A stretch of DNA of 64,000 nucleotides from Zelopaecilomyces penicillatus (GCA_005765155.1 VCCP01000003.1:496001-560000); one strand, 5' to 3'; shown: positions 1-12,358, counted from the stretch's first letter. Numbers and translations: made by a program. Notes: generated from the letters alone by a model not told the origin.

Positions 1-154
1 GGAATTGATGTCACCTCATTTTTCTCTGCTAATCCAACACCAATTCCCTCCCAGTCCCAGTCCCAGTCCCCATTACGGTGTGGTGACTTGCGCTGCCTGG
101 GTGCGCGCATCACCAACACAAAGAGAAAATATTTCCAAAAAGAAAAGTAAAAAA

Positions 155-2765
155 ATGGCAGCCGCCGATGCAAACATCCAATTCGACATCCGAGAAAAGC
201 TACGGCTCTTCAAAAGTCCCATCGTTAAGCGCGACAATGAAAAGCACTCACGTCATCATACTGCCGATGGAGACAATGGCTCGGGGGATCTCAGTGTGCC
301 GGGGGACAGAGATACCCCAGAGTTGATAAGGGTATGTTTTTTTTTTGGTTTTTTTTTGGAGATGACAATTTTGTTCCGCTTTTGCAAACAATATTGGTGT
401 GTTGGCGTAGTAATTGAAAGCATGCGACGTTCACTCACTAATGGTGCTTAGCATGACGACGTGAGCATACTGGAGCTCTTCTTCGACCTCTTTTTTGCAG
501 CGAATTATACAGTCTTTGCGCAGAACCAGGCTGTGACGAACCATGCGCGGTTCAAGGCTTATGTTGGCTACTTTTGGTGCGTTTTAGTCCCTCCCGCCTC
601 TCATGACTCCTTGTTGCTGATCTCATACTTCCCGTCCGTTCTAGTCTCCTATGGCTGACTTGGTTTGTCGTTACGCTATATGATGTGCGGTTTGTCACCG
701 ACAGTATCTTTGGTAAGCCATTCGTGTCCAGCCTTTCTCGGTGAGGTATGCGATGAGAACCATGGACTGACACGTCGTAGAGCGCATAACGAGAGCCGTC
801 CAGCTTGGTGTCATGGTCAGCGCTGCGGTGGTTGCTCCAAGCTTCGATCCAACGAACCAGAATATGAAGACCATGAAAACCATGGGTAAGGCAATTTCTT
901 CCTAAACAGACATCTACCTTCAACTATCATCATCTTTTGGTGTACTGACTTTGGTTTGATACAGCCGTCATACTCTGCGTATCTCGTGCTGTGCTCGCCA
1001 TTGAGTACACCAGCGTCCTTTGGCATGCAAGGAGATGCAAAAAGACCCGTCTGCCGCTGTACCTCCAGATCGGCATCAATGTCGCTGCTGCTGCTGTCTA
1101 TTTCGGCATGACGTTTCGCTTCCACCACACTCGGAGCAGGATATTCATTACATGGTATATCATTGCTGGCGTAGAGGCCATTCTCTCCATTGGAATCTCC
1201 AATTTCTGGCCGATTCTCAGTTTCACAAAGACTCATTTAATGAAGCGTATGAGTCTTTTGACCGTCATGATTCTTGGTGATGGGATTATTACGGTGGCTC
1301 AGAACGTCGTAAGCATTGTGAAGAGACCGGCTGCTTGGAGTGAGTTGACCCTACTCATCTTTTCTTTATCTTAGCCGGCTCTTCTGTGGCCAGGATTAAC
1401 TTGATACATCATTTGGGCAGACGCAACAACAATCGGTGTCGTAACCGCAGGCACAGCCACCATCTACTTCATCTTCCTCATCTACTTCGACTGGATGAAA
1501 ACATCCTACCTCCCCCCCTGGCGACAACAACTCTGGACCTGCCTCCACCTCCCCTTCAACCTCTCCCTCGTCATCTTCATGGCCGGCTTCACCCAATTCA
1601 TCATCTGGTCCAAAATCGTAAACACAATCGGCAACCTCGGCGAAGACTGGATCCTCGGCGACTTCTCTGCGCTCGCCAACGCCACCAGCCTCGACGTCCA
1701 AAGGAACATGACCCGCGTCACAAACGACTACTTTGCCGTCTACCCGCCAAAGTACTTTGACACCTGGAACGTCGTCAACCTCGCGCTTGACAACATCACC
1801 ACTATCCCGGATGAGTTTTGGGCACAGGCGTATAATGAGTTTGGGAACTTGTCGGCGAGTTTGGAGCCTGCGGCGGAGACGTTGGATAATGTGCTGGATG
1901 TGTTGTTGGCGTCCATGACGAATGCGCTTTTTGAGGCGTTTAATATTGATCTTACGCCAGAGGTGACGAATGCGGCAGCGAACTCGACGAATAGTAATCA
2001 GGTGGGAAATGTGCAGATTCAGGTGAATCAAAAGACTTGGGGACGCTATCGGCTTGTGGTAAGTGGAACAAACCCCTGATTACACCCGTCGAAAACCAAG
2101 CACACTTTGAAATGTAAGATAAAGTTCGCCTACTGACTACAGAATAGTTTGCCTACGGCTACATCGCCTGCGGCTGCACCCTCATGCTCCTCAACCTCCT
2201 CACAATCGTCTCCAGAATCACCCCCTGGAAACCCTGGCCCATCATCCGCGCCATCATCTTCACTCTCCTCGCCATCGGCACCGGCCTCGTCGCGCTCCTC
2301 TTCTACCACCCGAACCAGGACATCAAGTTCCTCTTCAGCCCCTGGGTCCTCCCCACCATTACTTTTGTCTGGCTCATCGTTCTCATCCTCACCCACATTG
2401 GAAACTCGAGGACCCTCTTTTCATCCTCATCGGCGTCGTCCTCATCCAAAGGCATTGGCAGCGGCGCCAGGGCTCTGTTTGGTCGGCAGTCGCCCTATGT
2501 GCCCGTCGATGTGCCCATGGGGCCCTGGAAGAGTGGGAGTAGCGAGCGTGGCGAGAGTCCGGTGACGTTTAATGATGGGGAAGTGAACGCTGCTACAGTG
2601 AGGCAGCGGATGATGGCACCTACATATAACGAAACTGGGACAGACGAATCGGATTATGGCTACGTCGGAGCCCAACAGTATGGTGTAGCTCGCAGCACCT
2701 CCCCAGAGACTGCGTATAGCCCGCCCCATTCCTCAACGGCGTACCAAGGGGCAAAACGTTATTAA
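155..2765 (+). CDS. LtrA-like (low temperature requirement A) multispan membrane protein
   Basis: Seven exons: 155-331, 452-576, 645-712, 781-885, 965-1339, 1421-2058, 2148-2765. They join in frame to 702 codons (701 aa). After a charged N-terminus, residues near 60 read HDDVSILELFFDLFFAANYT, the hallmark start of the LtrA family. Further hydrophobic spans follow (WLTWFVVTLYDVRF, FWPILSF, the IYFIFLIYFDW segment, and a last group in exon 7). The C-terminal tail of about 100 residues is hydrophilic and rich in Ser/Gly/Tyr. The start is the first ATG of the frame, in an A-rich context. Fungal members are larger than bacterial LtrA; their biochemical role is not established, and the name reflects a Listeria cold phenotype. 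The gene ends tail-to-tail with the next one, 270 bp away. Confidence 0.88.
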
Positions 2766-3035
2766 TGACACTAATTTACAAATGAAAATATGCGGCATGT
2801 ACATGGATGGTTCGGATTTTAGTTTACGATGGAGATGGACATGGGCATAGACACAATACCTGGGAGTTTCCTGGACGTCACTGGCGTATAATTCACAAGT
2901 ACTGAGCGAAGATTACGCTCCATTTATCGTACCACTGCTATACCGTAGGCCCCTTGAAAAATTCCATTTTCGCCCATCAACCGCACCTATCTTGATTTCC
3001 CATTAGGGACCCTTCTGCATGAGGAACTAGTGGTG

Positions 3036-4918
3036 TCACATGTCACTACCATATGCCGTTCCCCATGCTCCCCAGCTTGAGCTTGCATCTCCACTGCTTG
3101 TCTCACCTCTGAACAAAGAGTTGGCTCTTCTCCGTCCGTGATAAACGCACATGCCTGTGCCTCCGCTGGTATGACGACTGTTTGCGGGGCACATTGGGCT
3201 GCTTGGCAAATGTTCGGGGACATCAAACTCAACCCCCTCGTTGGTCATGGCCAAAGTGGGATCAAAAATATCTCGACGGCTAATACGCTGAGGCCTCTGC
3301 TCCCACCACTCGCGAGGCTGTGATGACATGCTGTTTCCGTGGATGCTGTATCGAGGACTGGAGCGGGCCATGATCTTTGATGTTGCCATCGCGGCTGCTA
3401 CATCGCCATCTGGCACAGGTGGTGTCATGGTAGTAAAGAAGCCACGAGGTTTACCGTCAGCCGTGTCTTCATCCAGAGGAGGTGTGCTGACTCGCACAGC
3501 TTCCTAAAGCCCGTTATGTCAGAGAAGAGACCATGATTGATAAAACCTGAAGATTAAGAGTGAGGCATATGGGACTTACTCCTCCTGGGAACTGAATGCT
3601 TGGCATGTCTGGATGAGCATGTTAGCTTACTTAAGCCTCATACCTGCAGGAGGGAGGGGAGTTTGGGTACATGAGGTTTAAATCATACATGTTACTGTAG
3701 CTGTTGACACGGGAGTGGCTGGCGGTGTCCGGCCTTTGAGAACATCCCTGATGGAGCTTGAGACACTGTTATAAGATTCAGCTGATTCCTTGCGATGCCA
3801 CGGAGCCTTGCCAAAGAGCTTGCGCGTAATTCGAGACGGCCCCAATTCATCCTTGAGCCATACCCGCGTTTTGCCAACACTGTGAGGGAACAAAAAGTTC
3901 CGTATACTGTCCACAGATGAACGAGATTGACCTCGATCCCTCTTGATATTGGCAGCAACGACCTCACACGGGTGCCTATGTTTCTTTGAAGGTACGTTTT
4001 GGACCGGAACTGCTACGGAACCCCCTTTCTCGACAGGGCTCGTGTGTTTTAGTTTAGCCTCGATTTCTCTTTTGACTTTCAGGTAAAATGCTCTTGCAGA
4101 AACAGTTGTTACCACAGACGAAGACTTCCTGGTTGGCGTTTTGTCGATGCTATCTTCAGATGTCGTTTCCAAAACATCACAGAGTCGTCCCCCAGAAGAA
4201 TTTGGTGACCCAATGCCGCTTTCATTTGAATAACGGGGCTCTTTAGCAGTGATAGAGGCAGCGTTGGGCATGGAAACCATAGGATTCTGGAGAGAAAAGA
4301 CGTGCGCTGACTCAGAAAGATATGGACTTGACACCTGTCGCATCTGTTGGTCATGGCGCGACTGCGGCGCTGATATCGAGGTTGCAAGTGTCTCATGAGA
4401 CAATACTTCAGTGTCGCTATTCGACTTTGTTGACCTTGCGCGCCATTTCCAGAAGCGGACACTCGAGGTGCTCTTGCGTGGGAGTATCGCAAGCTGGCGT
4501 TCCGCCCAGTACCCCTCGGGGAACCAGACCTACTCGCATCCATCACGAGGAGGGCGTGGCGGATCAACGCCAAACTTGGATGATGGTAAGGCTCTGGAAT
4601 CTTTTTCGAGTGAAGCTCGAATAGAGGGCGTACTGTTGTTCGTAAAGGCTCCGTCAGGCATTGCCATGCCGCATGGGGCTCTTGGGGTTGGCTCGACAAT
4701 TTCAGTAGAGGGGCTTGAGAAAGTGAGGAAGAATAACGGAGGTTTCGCAATAGACTGGAAGGGAATGTCAAAGTAGCTGTGAACCACAGTTAGCAAGACT
4801 TTACTGCCATTTGAGACACTGACATTTGGTTGGAAAAGGGAAAAGTCGATGCGTACTTGACGTCTCCCAGCGCGGGACCATCAACCATCGTGCTTCTCTG
4901 TGCCAGTGAATTGGGCAT
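3036..4918 (-). CDS. Conserved hypothetical protein, frame interrupted by one in-frame TAG
   Basis: Minus-strand model: exon 1 from the ATG at 4918 (or 4888) to 4824 (alternative donor leaves 4857); exon 2 4776-3689; exon 3 3608-3580; exon 4 3503-3036. The joined length is divisible by three with either donor (560 or 549 codons). The frame is open throughout except for a TAG at 4532-4530, about codon 114, just before VWFPEGYWAER. Downstream the same frame stays open for roughly 445 codons, across two well-formed introns (the last junction reads YMPSIQFPGGEAVRVSTPP), so coding constraint clearly continues past the stop. The protein is Ser/Pro-rich and basic, with no catalytic motif I recognise. 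From memory, related fungal proteins have Trp at the TAG position (EWVWFPEGYWAER). It could be a fresh pseudogene, a base error, or a stop recoded in the mRNA. Confidence 0.72.
4530..4532 (-). other. In-frame TAG replacing an expected TGG (Trp)
   Basis: On the minus strand the codons read GAG TAG GTC TGG TTC CCC GAG. One G-to-A change from TGG would create this stop. No intron convincingly removes it: phase-0 GT donors upstream lack a nearby branch-site-like sequence, and splicing there would delete part of the motif. Confidence 0.8.
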
Positions 4919-5633
4919 GGCAGGCAAGAAATAGTGATCAGAAAACGATATTTTGTTAGATAACCCGGAAAGGGATATTGCACCGTGATTATGTGAACGT
5001 GGGAATATGACGCGCGATAGCCCCGGAAGAGCAGGAAGAACGAAAAGACAGAAAAGGACGCGAAAGTGGGAGAGGAGCAACACAAAGACTACAGGATACA
5101 CGAAAATGACCTGCTCCCCGGAGCATATAGGGGATAAAGAATGAAGGGGAGGGAAAACGCGAAGCAGATTGTGTCGGCCAGCTCGTTCCTAGGTATTGAA
5201 TCTTAAAAGTGATTGGTGATGGGCATCGAAAGGTTTGCAGAAGAGACGGCCCAGCTGAGGCATTGGCCAATCTGATACCAAGGATTAGGTAAGGAATCGG
5301 CCAGTATCTACTCTTTCACATATCCAGGATCATCTAGGTTCCTTCCTTAAGTAGTGACTGTCAACAAAACATGGCAGGTGCCAACACTGTTGCCCAGAGC
5401 ATGATGTAATCTCGATGCCCTGTCTTCTTGACACCAATCAGTGTTCACAGCTCAGATGTCCAACGACCTCACAATGGTTTCCGACTTCATAATTTATAAC
5501 TTGTTCTTTGTCTATTTTGAAAGCCCTGATAAATACCTCCGGACCCGCCAGTCCAATACGCCAAACGCCATACGTGTCCTCATTAAACCACATTCGAGCC
5601 CTGTTCATCCGTAGGGTATACAATGAAGTCCAT
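4919..5633. promoter_or_regulatory. Intergenic region: promoter of the upstream minus gene and 3' flank of ENP1
   Basis: No credible coding frame on either strand. It should carry the promoter and leader of the minus-strand hypothetical gene, whose start is at its left edge, and the 3' UTR of ENP1 at its right edge. A short Ser/Phe-rich minus-strand frame here has no protein-like composition. No defined motif identified. Confidence 0.5.
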
Positions 5634-7154
5634 TCAAGCATCGACTAACATGGTATCATCGCCATCCAAATCCGGCTGCTGGGGCTCCAAGGGAACTCCT
5701 CGGCCTCGCCCAGCCAAAAGCTCTCGTCGAACCTCAGGTCCAATGGCGGAATGGCCATGGGAGAGGAGAAGATCCAGCAGCGCCTCGCGCTGATCCTCAG
5801 TAATATCTCCCTTGTACCTCTGAGCGAAGACCAACAGACTTTGGTGCCAGATGACAGGCAACTTGCTCTTCAAGTTTGCCGCGTCGCTGATGTCCATCAT
5901 GGCATCTACATCTCGAACCGTCGCAGGATCGACGCTGCGGAAGCGCAGAAAGTGGAAGACGAGGGCATCGACTGCTTGGTATGGCAGAGCATACTTCTTG
6001 TCGAGCAGAGTCTTGATGAAAATGTTGGTGGCACCACCGCCCTCGCTGCCCTGTGACACCTCTTGCGCAGCAATGTCGCAAAGACCCTTGATAGCCGCTG
6101 CTGAGTGGAGAACAGGGATTGAGACTCTGGCCAGAACGGCGGAAATGATGTGCGCCTCTCGCAAAGTGCAAGTACCACTGCCAATCAGGGGGAACAAGAA
6201 GCCTTTGAAGAATGCAGCAGGTTTATACAACCCCTTTTTGAGTGCGTTGAAGAGATGCACGTTGAGCTTTTTGGTTTCATAAATGTCCTCGCGGACTTTT
6301 TCAAGGACTACCAACTCCAGGAACCTTTGCACTACGTGAGGCTTGCTGGAAACAAATATCCTTGTTGCCTGGTAGCAGGCGTTGGGTGTCCAAGCCTCGG
6401 GCTTTGTGATGTCGAGAATATCCTCCCAGTGAGGGATAGTGGGTAGAATCTTGAATGGCTTAGGCAGAGGGCCAGACTTATACCTTGAAAGAATCTCTCC
6501 AACCCTAAGGGGATATTAGCTTCAATGATCGGCCACAGTACACTCGGGTATGCAAAAGACTCACTTGGTGTATACTTCCACCACCTTGGGGGGAAGTTCA
6601 TAATCGTCATCTGGGGCTTGCATAACGTTGCCTCCAGCCTGGGCGGCTTCGTGGGCTGCAATCTTTTCCAGAATCAGGTCTGCCAGATTGACGGAATCTC
6701 CCTGTTCCTCGCCCGAGGGCTTGCGGTCCCAACCATGCTTCAACAGATCATCTTCGTCGTCAGGCATAAATTTCCGGTAAGTCTCGAGGTCTTCTGGGTC
6801 GACTTCAACCTCGTCGACCATTTCCTCCTCATCGCCCCAAGCTTCATCGTCTTCATAGGCCTTGTTCGCCTCTTCTTCGTCGTCAAACCTAGAGTCGTAA
6901 CCAAAGTTATCTATTGTGGGCTTTGGCGCAGCACTTGCACGAGCAGCATCTTCTTCCTCAGCAAGCTCACGACCAATGCGCAAAATATTTTTGGAAGCCT
7001 TGGAGTCGACAAAGTTTTCCTCGGGACGATCCTGGTCGTCGGACTGGTTTTTGCTGGTCTTGCTTCGCAGCAGACCAGTTGCTAGGATATCATCCTCGAG
7101 AGGATTGTGGCGCCGTGAGCCGCGCACAGCGGTGGGGGTTGTGGCCTTGGGCAT
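5634..7154 (-). CDS. ENP1: Bystin / Enp1, 40S ribosome biogenesis factor
   Basis: Two exons, 7154-6565 and 6504-5634, split by a 60-bp intron, give 486 aa. The N-terminal half is acidic (for example EEEDAARAS, DDEEEANKAYEDDEAWGDEEEM), as usual for the family. From about residue 195 the conserved bystin domain begins: VGEILSRYKSGPLPKPFKIL, then PHWEDILDITKPEAWTPNA, LNVHLFNALKKGLYKPAAFFKG, LREAHIISAVLARVSIPVLHSAAA and FIKTLLDKKYALPYQAVDALV. The C-terminus has RYKGDITEDQREALLDL. Yeast Enp1 is required for pre-rRNA processing and for assembly and export of pre-40S particles in nucleus and cytoplasm. The ATG at 7154 is chosen because a longer upstream frame has no ATG before it. It is transcribed divergently from HGH1, another factor serving translation. 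Confidence 0.97.
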
Positions 7155-7990
7155 CGTGGAATCTCGGGTCGTCTCGAAAAAAGATTGATGCACGCTGATA
7201 GAGGGAGAATATCGACGGCAGAATGAATATTATCCGATCAGTCCACCAAGTCAGACACTCTGGTCGGTGGGCAGAAAATCAAAAAATTTGTGCCCGGTCC
7301 GGGCAATCTGCCACCCCTCTCTCCTGTTTGGGTTTAGCGCCCCATCTCTATGGCTACTAATTCAACTCACCGCCCTAGGCTTATGACAGAGTTGGATGCA
7401 GTCTGTCGACTCGTGACAATTTGTTGTGAATGAGGCAAGGGGTTTGTATTTGCATGGAACGTAATATTTTTGCTCTTGAGTTAATTAAAAATCGAAACAT
7501 AGCTTCATTATGTTACCTTGATATTATTAGATTGGACATAAAATTCTATTTAATTGACAATACACCAGTGCTCATTGGTCAGGATCACAGAAACATCTTG
7601 AAAACAGTCACCGTTCCCGAGCATAGTTGTTTTAGGGTTTAGCTGTTCATTAATTATATTATATAAGATTAAGCAATTTAGGGAGACAACAAGAAACCAC
7701 CAGCGGCCAGCTTATAATAGGCAAACTCGTCTAATATCTAGATGGCTCTGTTACCTGGGAACAAAAACTGCCACCAACGGCCGAAAATGGACGCCCCTCC
7801 ACTATTATGACGCTGAGCCCCCAGCAGCGAACTTTCTTCACCCCACCATCAAAAAATTGCCCCTCCATACACCAGAAACACCAGCAATTTCATCCCACCA
7901 GCGCGAGCGCATTCAACACCAACGACGGAGAATTGGAGAAGCATAGAAAAGAGAAACAGTATAGAAAGGCTTCTTTATTGCGGGGCTACC
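7155..7990. promoter_or_regulatory. Bidirectional promoter region between ENP1 and HGH1
   Basis: An 836-bp non-coding gap separates the two divergent start codons. The centre (about 7440-7700) is AT-rich. No protein-like frame is visible. Shared regulation of the two genes is plausible but inferred from position only. Confidence 0.55.
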
Positions 7991-9419
7991 ATGGCATCAG
8001 AACTGGAAGAGGTGTGTAGTAAAGCCTCCCCATCCTCCCCTCGGCGCAAATTCTCAAATTGTTTGACAACGTTATGCGCTGCATGCCTAGGCTTCACATG
8101 AAGGAAAAAAATGCTGGAAAAAGGAAGAGAACTCTTTGCGCTGACTTATGAAATGTCTGATTTCTTTAGCTTGTGGGCTTCATCACCGACCCCAATCCTC
8201 AGGTCAGAGTGGTGGCCTTGGAGCACTTGGTGCCCTACTCAACGACTGAGCCAGCCATTTTCAAGACTGAAGACTTGAAACCAATTAAGAATCTGAAACT
8301 CCTCGTGAGAGATCTTCCAGTAAGTGTGAAATCTATTATATAACTTGTCTCACTAAACATCTCCTTGTGCTCCCCCGAGGGAAGTGAGTGTGTCAAACTA
8401 CTGTCCAATTTTGAACTCACCATTTGTTGATTAGAGAATAGCCGGACATGTCTTGAATATCCTGATAAATCTATCTGGTGAGCCATCGATCTTGGAGGCT
8501 TTGGCGACAGATGAGAAATTTCTAGATACCGTGCTATCGCACATCACCGTGAGTTCCACACCCCCTTTGAGCCTGCCTTGAATCTATGAGAGAAGATCAG
8601 ATTGTTAACGGTTTTCTTTTTTGATCCTCTGGCTAGCATCCCGAAGAACCAAATGCAGACTTACTAGCTATGTTGTTGGCCAACATGACCAAGTGGGAAA
8701 GCACCAAGAGCATATTCGACAAGAAGCAATCCGCCCCAGCCGAACTTGGCTCAGACGACAGAGTCCTCAACCAGCTGATGGACCTGTTCGTCAAGGGCCA
8801 AGATAACGGGTACAACAAAAACGCCGACTTCGACTACTTGGCCTATGTGTTTGCCGACCTCTGCAAGCACACAGAAATCCGACGATACTTCATCACCCTC
8901 CAAGAGTACGACGGCGTCATCCCCCTATCCAAACTCAAAGTCTTCACCGAGCACAAATCCGACACACGGCGGCGCGGTGTCGCCAGCACTATCAAAAACG
9001 TAGCCTTTGAGGTCTCATCGCACGCATCACTCCTGTCCTCGGAGGAGCTCGACATCCTGCCGTACATTCTACTACCCATCATCGGCGGCGAAGAGTACGA
9101 TGCCGACGAGTCCATGGATATGTTGCCAGACCTGCAGCTGCTGCCGCCGGATAAGCGGCGCGATCCAGACGCCAAGATCATCCAAACGCATGTTGAGACG
9201 CTGACGCTGCTGACGACGACGCGCGAGGGCCGTGATTTGATGCGCCAAGTGCAAGTGTATCCTGTGATCCGAGAGACGCATGCCCGTGTGGAGGATGAGG
9301 ATGTGAAGGAGGCGTGTGATCGGCTGGTGCAGGTGATTATGCGGGATGAGGCGGAGGATGAGGGTGGGCGGGTGAAGGAGATTGAGGATGATGAGGATGA
9401 GGCGCTTGTAGAGGTTTAG
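7991..9419 (+). CDS. HGH1: Hgh1 / BRP16-family HEAT-like protein
   Basis: Four exons, 7991-8011, 8170-8319, 8435-8548 and 8637-9419, join to 355 aa. The first exon codes only MASELEE; the next begins LVGFITDPNPQVRVVALEHL, the typical Hgh1 N-terminal armadillo/HEAT start. Later blocks are HVLNILINLSGEP, LLAMLLANMTKWE, DFDYLAYVFADLCKHTEIRR and ILPYILLPIIGGEEYD, with SMDMLPDLQLLPPDKRRDPD near the C-terminus. The protein ends in an acidic tail. Yeast Hgh1 acts in the cytosol as an adaptor for folding translation elongation factor eEF2 with chaperones. The start ATG sits just before a standard 5' splice site, and the joined frame has no internal stop. Confidence 0.95.
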
Positions 9420-9767
9420 AAATATATCTACGTTATCTAGAAGAAAAATATCATTTACCTTTATCTATTCTCATGGACCATGAAAGCTAATGACGAGAGG
9501 CATAATATGAGTGTAAGGTGCCGTTGATGAATTTACCATCGACAGGAATTGACCGTCGCGGTGTTGTTACTTGCTGAATGTATATTCGTAATATCCTTTA
9601 TAATAATAACAGATTCTATGGCCCATAAAACACCAGTTATACAAAGCAGTGGCCTATACATAGTCATATGAATGGATTGACCAGCCTCCCCATTGAGGCT
9701 CCTTAGTCACGCTGTTTCTATCGTTACAATATCACATACACACCCGTAACACACCTTTCCCAACCTT
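9420..9767. other. Tail-to-tail intergenic region between HGH1 and IMP2
   Basis: 348 bp of 3' flanking sequence for both convergent genes, AT-rich around 9420-9660. No reading frame of interest. Confidence 0.5.
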
Positions 9768-10480
9768 TCATTCTGTCAATGGCCGATTGTGCTCCCACCA
9801 CTTCACTGGGCCAAACCGATTAAACGGATATATGATATGTGTTACACGCCCGGTGAGTAACCTTTTTGATATGGGACCGTAGGTGTTACTGTCTAAGCTA
9901 GACCCGGGGGGACCGTCGCCCTCTACCCATACGTGACCCTGCGGTATCCTCACCGTTGGGATGGGATATGGCTGTTTCGTTTTGATCACGTCGCCCTCTA
10001 CTGCGACGACTCTCTTGACAGCTACGACCTCTGGGTGGAAGGGGCTCCTGTACAGAAATCAGCGTGTGTCCATACTTGATGCCGAGCAAATCAATGCACA
10101 ATGCAACCATCTCTAGTCTCGAAATAAAGGGACTCCAGAATTTGAACTCAGAGCTCAAAACCCTGAGCTTTTTCCATAATCTAACACATATACTTTGCCT
10201 ACCTTAACGTCACCACCATGCCTCTCTCTAAATTCTCCTGCGGCGACCACTTAAAATTCAGAATCACATCCCTTCTCAGCGTCGAGTCCCGGTCTTTATT
10301 GAAAAACGGATACATCGAAGGCCCATCTACAAGCGTGAGCTCAGCCACTTGTAGATTAAACCACGCAATAACGGGGACCCATGTCGCGAAGCCGATGAGA
10401 TTCACAGCCGTCTTGGATGCCACGCCTGGCTGGCGGTTTCTTAGTCGCGCCCATATTGAGTTAATGGCTCCAAGCGCCAT
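9768..10480 (-). CDS. IMP2: Mitochondrial inner membrane protease subunit 2
   Basis: Two exons, 10480-10203 and 10047-9768, join to 185 aa. A single membrane anchor lies near residues 24-45 (NLIGFATWVPVIAWF). The catalytic serine is in LVDGPSMYP (about S55) and the catalytic lysine in EVVAVKRVVAVEGD (about K104), the Ser/Lys dyad of S26 signal peptidases. Near the end, SLDSNTYGPISKRLLTGRV is the conserved S26 box. Size and order match yeast Imp2, which works with Imp1 on the intermembrane-space side to cut sorting signals from proteins such as cytochrome c1. The ATG is the first after a TG dinucleotide run that lies immediately upstream. Confidence 0.93.
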
Positions 10481-11231
10481 TATTGTGTGTGTGTGTGTGT
10501 GTGAGATTGGAGGTGAGGCGCAATCTGGTTGTGTGAGGTGGGGACTGAGAGGCGATGAAGGAGGAAATGGCTGTGGTTTCAGGGTGAGTGATGAAGCTTT
10601 TGATGAGTGAGGTTCTGAAGATGGCAATTTACAGGCGGATATGGAGAATAGCTCTAGCTTGAGCCAGGCCTGAGGGTGCATTTTACAGGGGAGCTCGGCC
10701 CTCCAATAGTACTAGCGGGCCGCAAAAGCCATCTTTTCAGGCAACTCCCGGATCAACGCAGCAAATGGAAGGCAAAGGTAGTCAGTCATGCAAGAAAGAT
10801 TACAGTGAAATTCAAGAATGTGCACTCAATACAAATCTGACACATTCTTCCATTCAAAAAGCAAAGATTGTTTCTCACAAAACCAACAGTAAGCTTGAAT
10901 TCGTGCAGTTTAACATTTTTTTCATCTGAGTCGCCAATGCTAATAGGCGCCGCAAACCAAGTCTAACAGTTACAACATATGCTGGACTCTTGTAATAAGG
11001 CGCCGTCATGAGAAAGAAAGAGAGGTATTTTCGTTCCTCATCATCATCATCAGACCTCCCCCCTTTCTAATAAAGCAGTTTCTAAGTTTTGATCACTTTT
11101 TGTTTTAAAAAAACCAGAGTGCCCCCCCGCGCCATTCAGAGAACAAGAATCCTGCTTTTAAACCACAGTCTGAATCCACCCGCGGCCGCGGCCGGGTCTC
11201 TTTTCTCGGTTCGATATCCTATTTGGTTTGT
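10481..11231. other. Intergenic region between IMP2 start and SUI2 stop, with a (TG)n run
   Basis: About 750 bp without a credible gene. A (TG)10-like run at 10484-10503 begins 4 bp upstream of the IMP2 start codon, so it would lie in the IMP2 leader or core promoter. The right part is the 3' flank of the eIF2-alpha gene; it contains ATC repeats near 11040 and a GC-rich palindrome (CCGCGGCCGCGG) near 11180. Confidence 0.55.
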
Positions 11232-12358
11232 CTAGATTGTCTCGGGAATGTTGTCGTCGCTGTCGCTGACACTCTCGTCACCGCTGACTTCAGCATTCTC
11301 ACGCTCCCTCTTCTCCATCAGTGCCTGCAGCTCGGCATCATCGCTCTCGGTAACAGCCTTAGGCTCCATCTTGACGGTCAGGTTGCCGCCAGCGGCCTCG
11401 ATGCTCTTGCGAATGTCGACAATGGCATTCTCCAGAAGGGTGATACCCAGCGCCTTGTCCAGGCATGTGCTGGTAAGAACGTAAAGGGGCGGGGACACAA
11501 GCTTGACCTTAACTTGAGTCTCTTCGGTGTTTGCGGACTCGGCAGTTCGCAGCGCAGCCTTGACGGCATCGATTCCCTCATAACCGAAACAGGTAACCTC
11601 AATATCGGCTCGCACCTTGGTTGGCTGGGGTGTAAGTCGCTTGCTGATGTACAGTTTCAGTTCGTCGTCAACAGTCTGGGAAGGGAACTTGATGTCGTCC
11701 CAAACTTCAGGGTTCCTGCTGGGATGTCAGTGACAATAGTCGCATGCCAAATAATCCCATGATTACTAACGTGATGGACAGCTTGAAGGCATCAATAGCG
11801 TGACCAAATTTACGGTTCAATGGCCAAGCTATGCTCTCATAGAGAGACTCAATGGGCTGCTGGGTCTTCTCGGCGACGTGTCTCATGATGGAATGGACAA
11901 TCTTGCCCTTGTTATATCGCTCCTCGCACTTGACAATATCCTCGGGCGACACTCGTCGTTTTGAAAGATCAATGTAACCTGAAAACACATATCAGCCATT
12001 GACTCGTGTATGCGGTAATGTGTACCCATCATAGACGATCAAACTAACCCTTCTCCTTGTCGACTCTGAGGACCACGACAACCTCATTGCGCCCGACTCG
12101 GATGAGCTTCTGGATACTTCGGATACGTCGTCGCGAAAGTTCGGAGAGCAAAATCATGCCATCAATATTGTCGTATTCGAGCAGCTTGACGTAAGCACCC
12201 ATCTCGGCGATCTAGAAACGGTCGTTTGTGTCAGATGACGTCCTGGTTTTGCTATCCATATCTAGACCAGCAAGACAAACCTGCTTGACATTGACCATGA
12301 CGAAGCTATCAATCTCCGGGTACTTCTCCTCATAGAAACGGCAGTTTGTTAAAGACAT
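11232..12358 (-). CDS. SUI2: Translation initiation factor eIF2 subunit alpha
   Basis: Four exons, 12358-12281, 12211-12049, 11978-11771 and 11715-11232, join to 310 aa. The N-terminal S1/OB fold reads NCRFYEEKYPEID, then AYVKLLEYDNIDGMILLSEL followed by SRRRIRSIQKLIRVGR. The serine at about residue 52 in SELSRRRIRSI corresponds to the regulatory Ser51 phosphorylated by eIF2 kinases such as Gcn2. KGYIDLSKRRV and EVTCFGYEGIDAVKAAL are also family signatures. The protein ends in the usual acidic tail (DESVSDSDDN). It carries initiator tRNA to the 40S subunit as part of the eIF2 ternary complex in the cytosol. It is divergent from BUB3. Confidence 0.97.

Noticed and set aside
1396..2031. 211-codon frame antisense to the LtrA-like gene
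   Set aside because: It mirrors a strongly coding exon on the other strand; the Asp/Glu/Val-rich protein is a codon-bias artefact.
10484..10503. TG repeat considered as a CRISPR-like or other array
   Set aside because: Simple dinucleotide microsatellite; no spacers or longer repeat units exist anywhere in the window.
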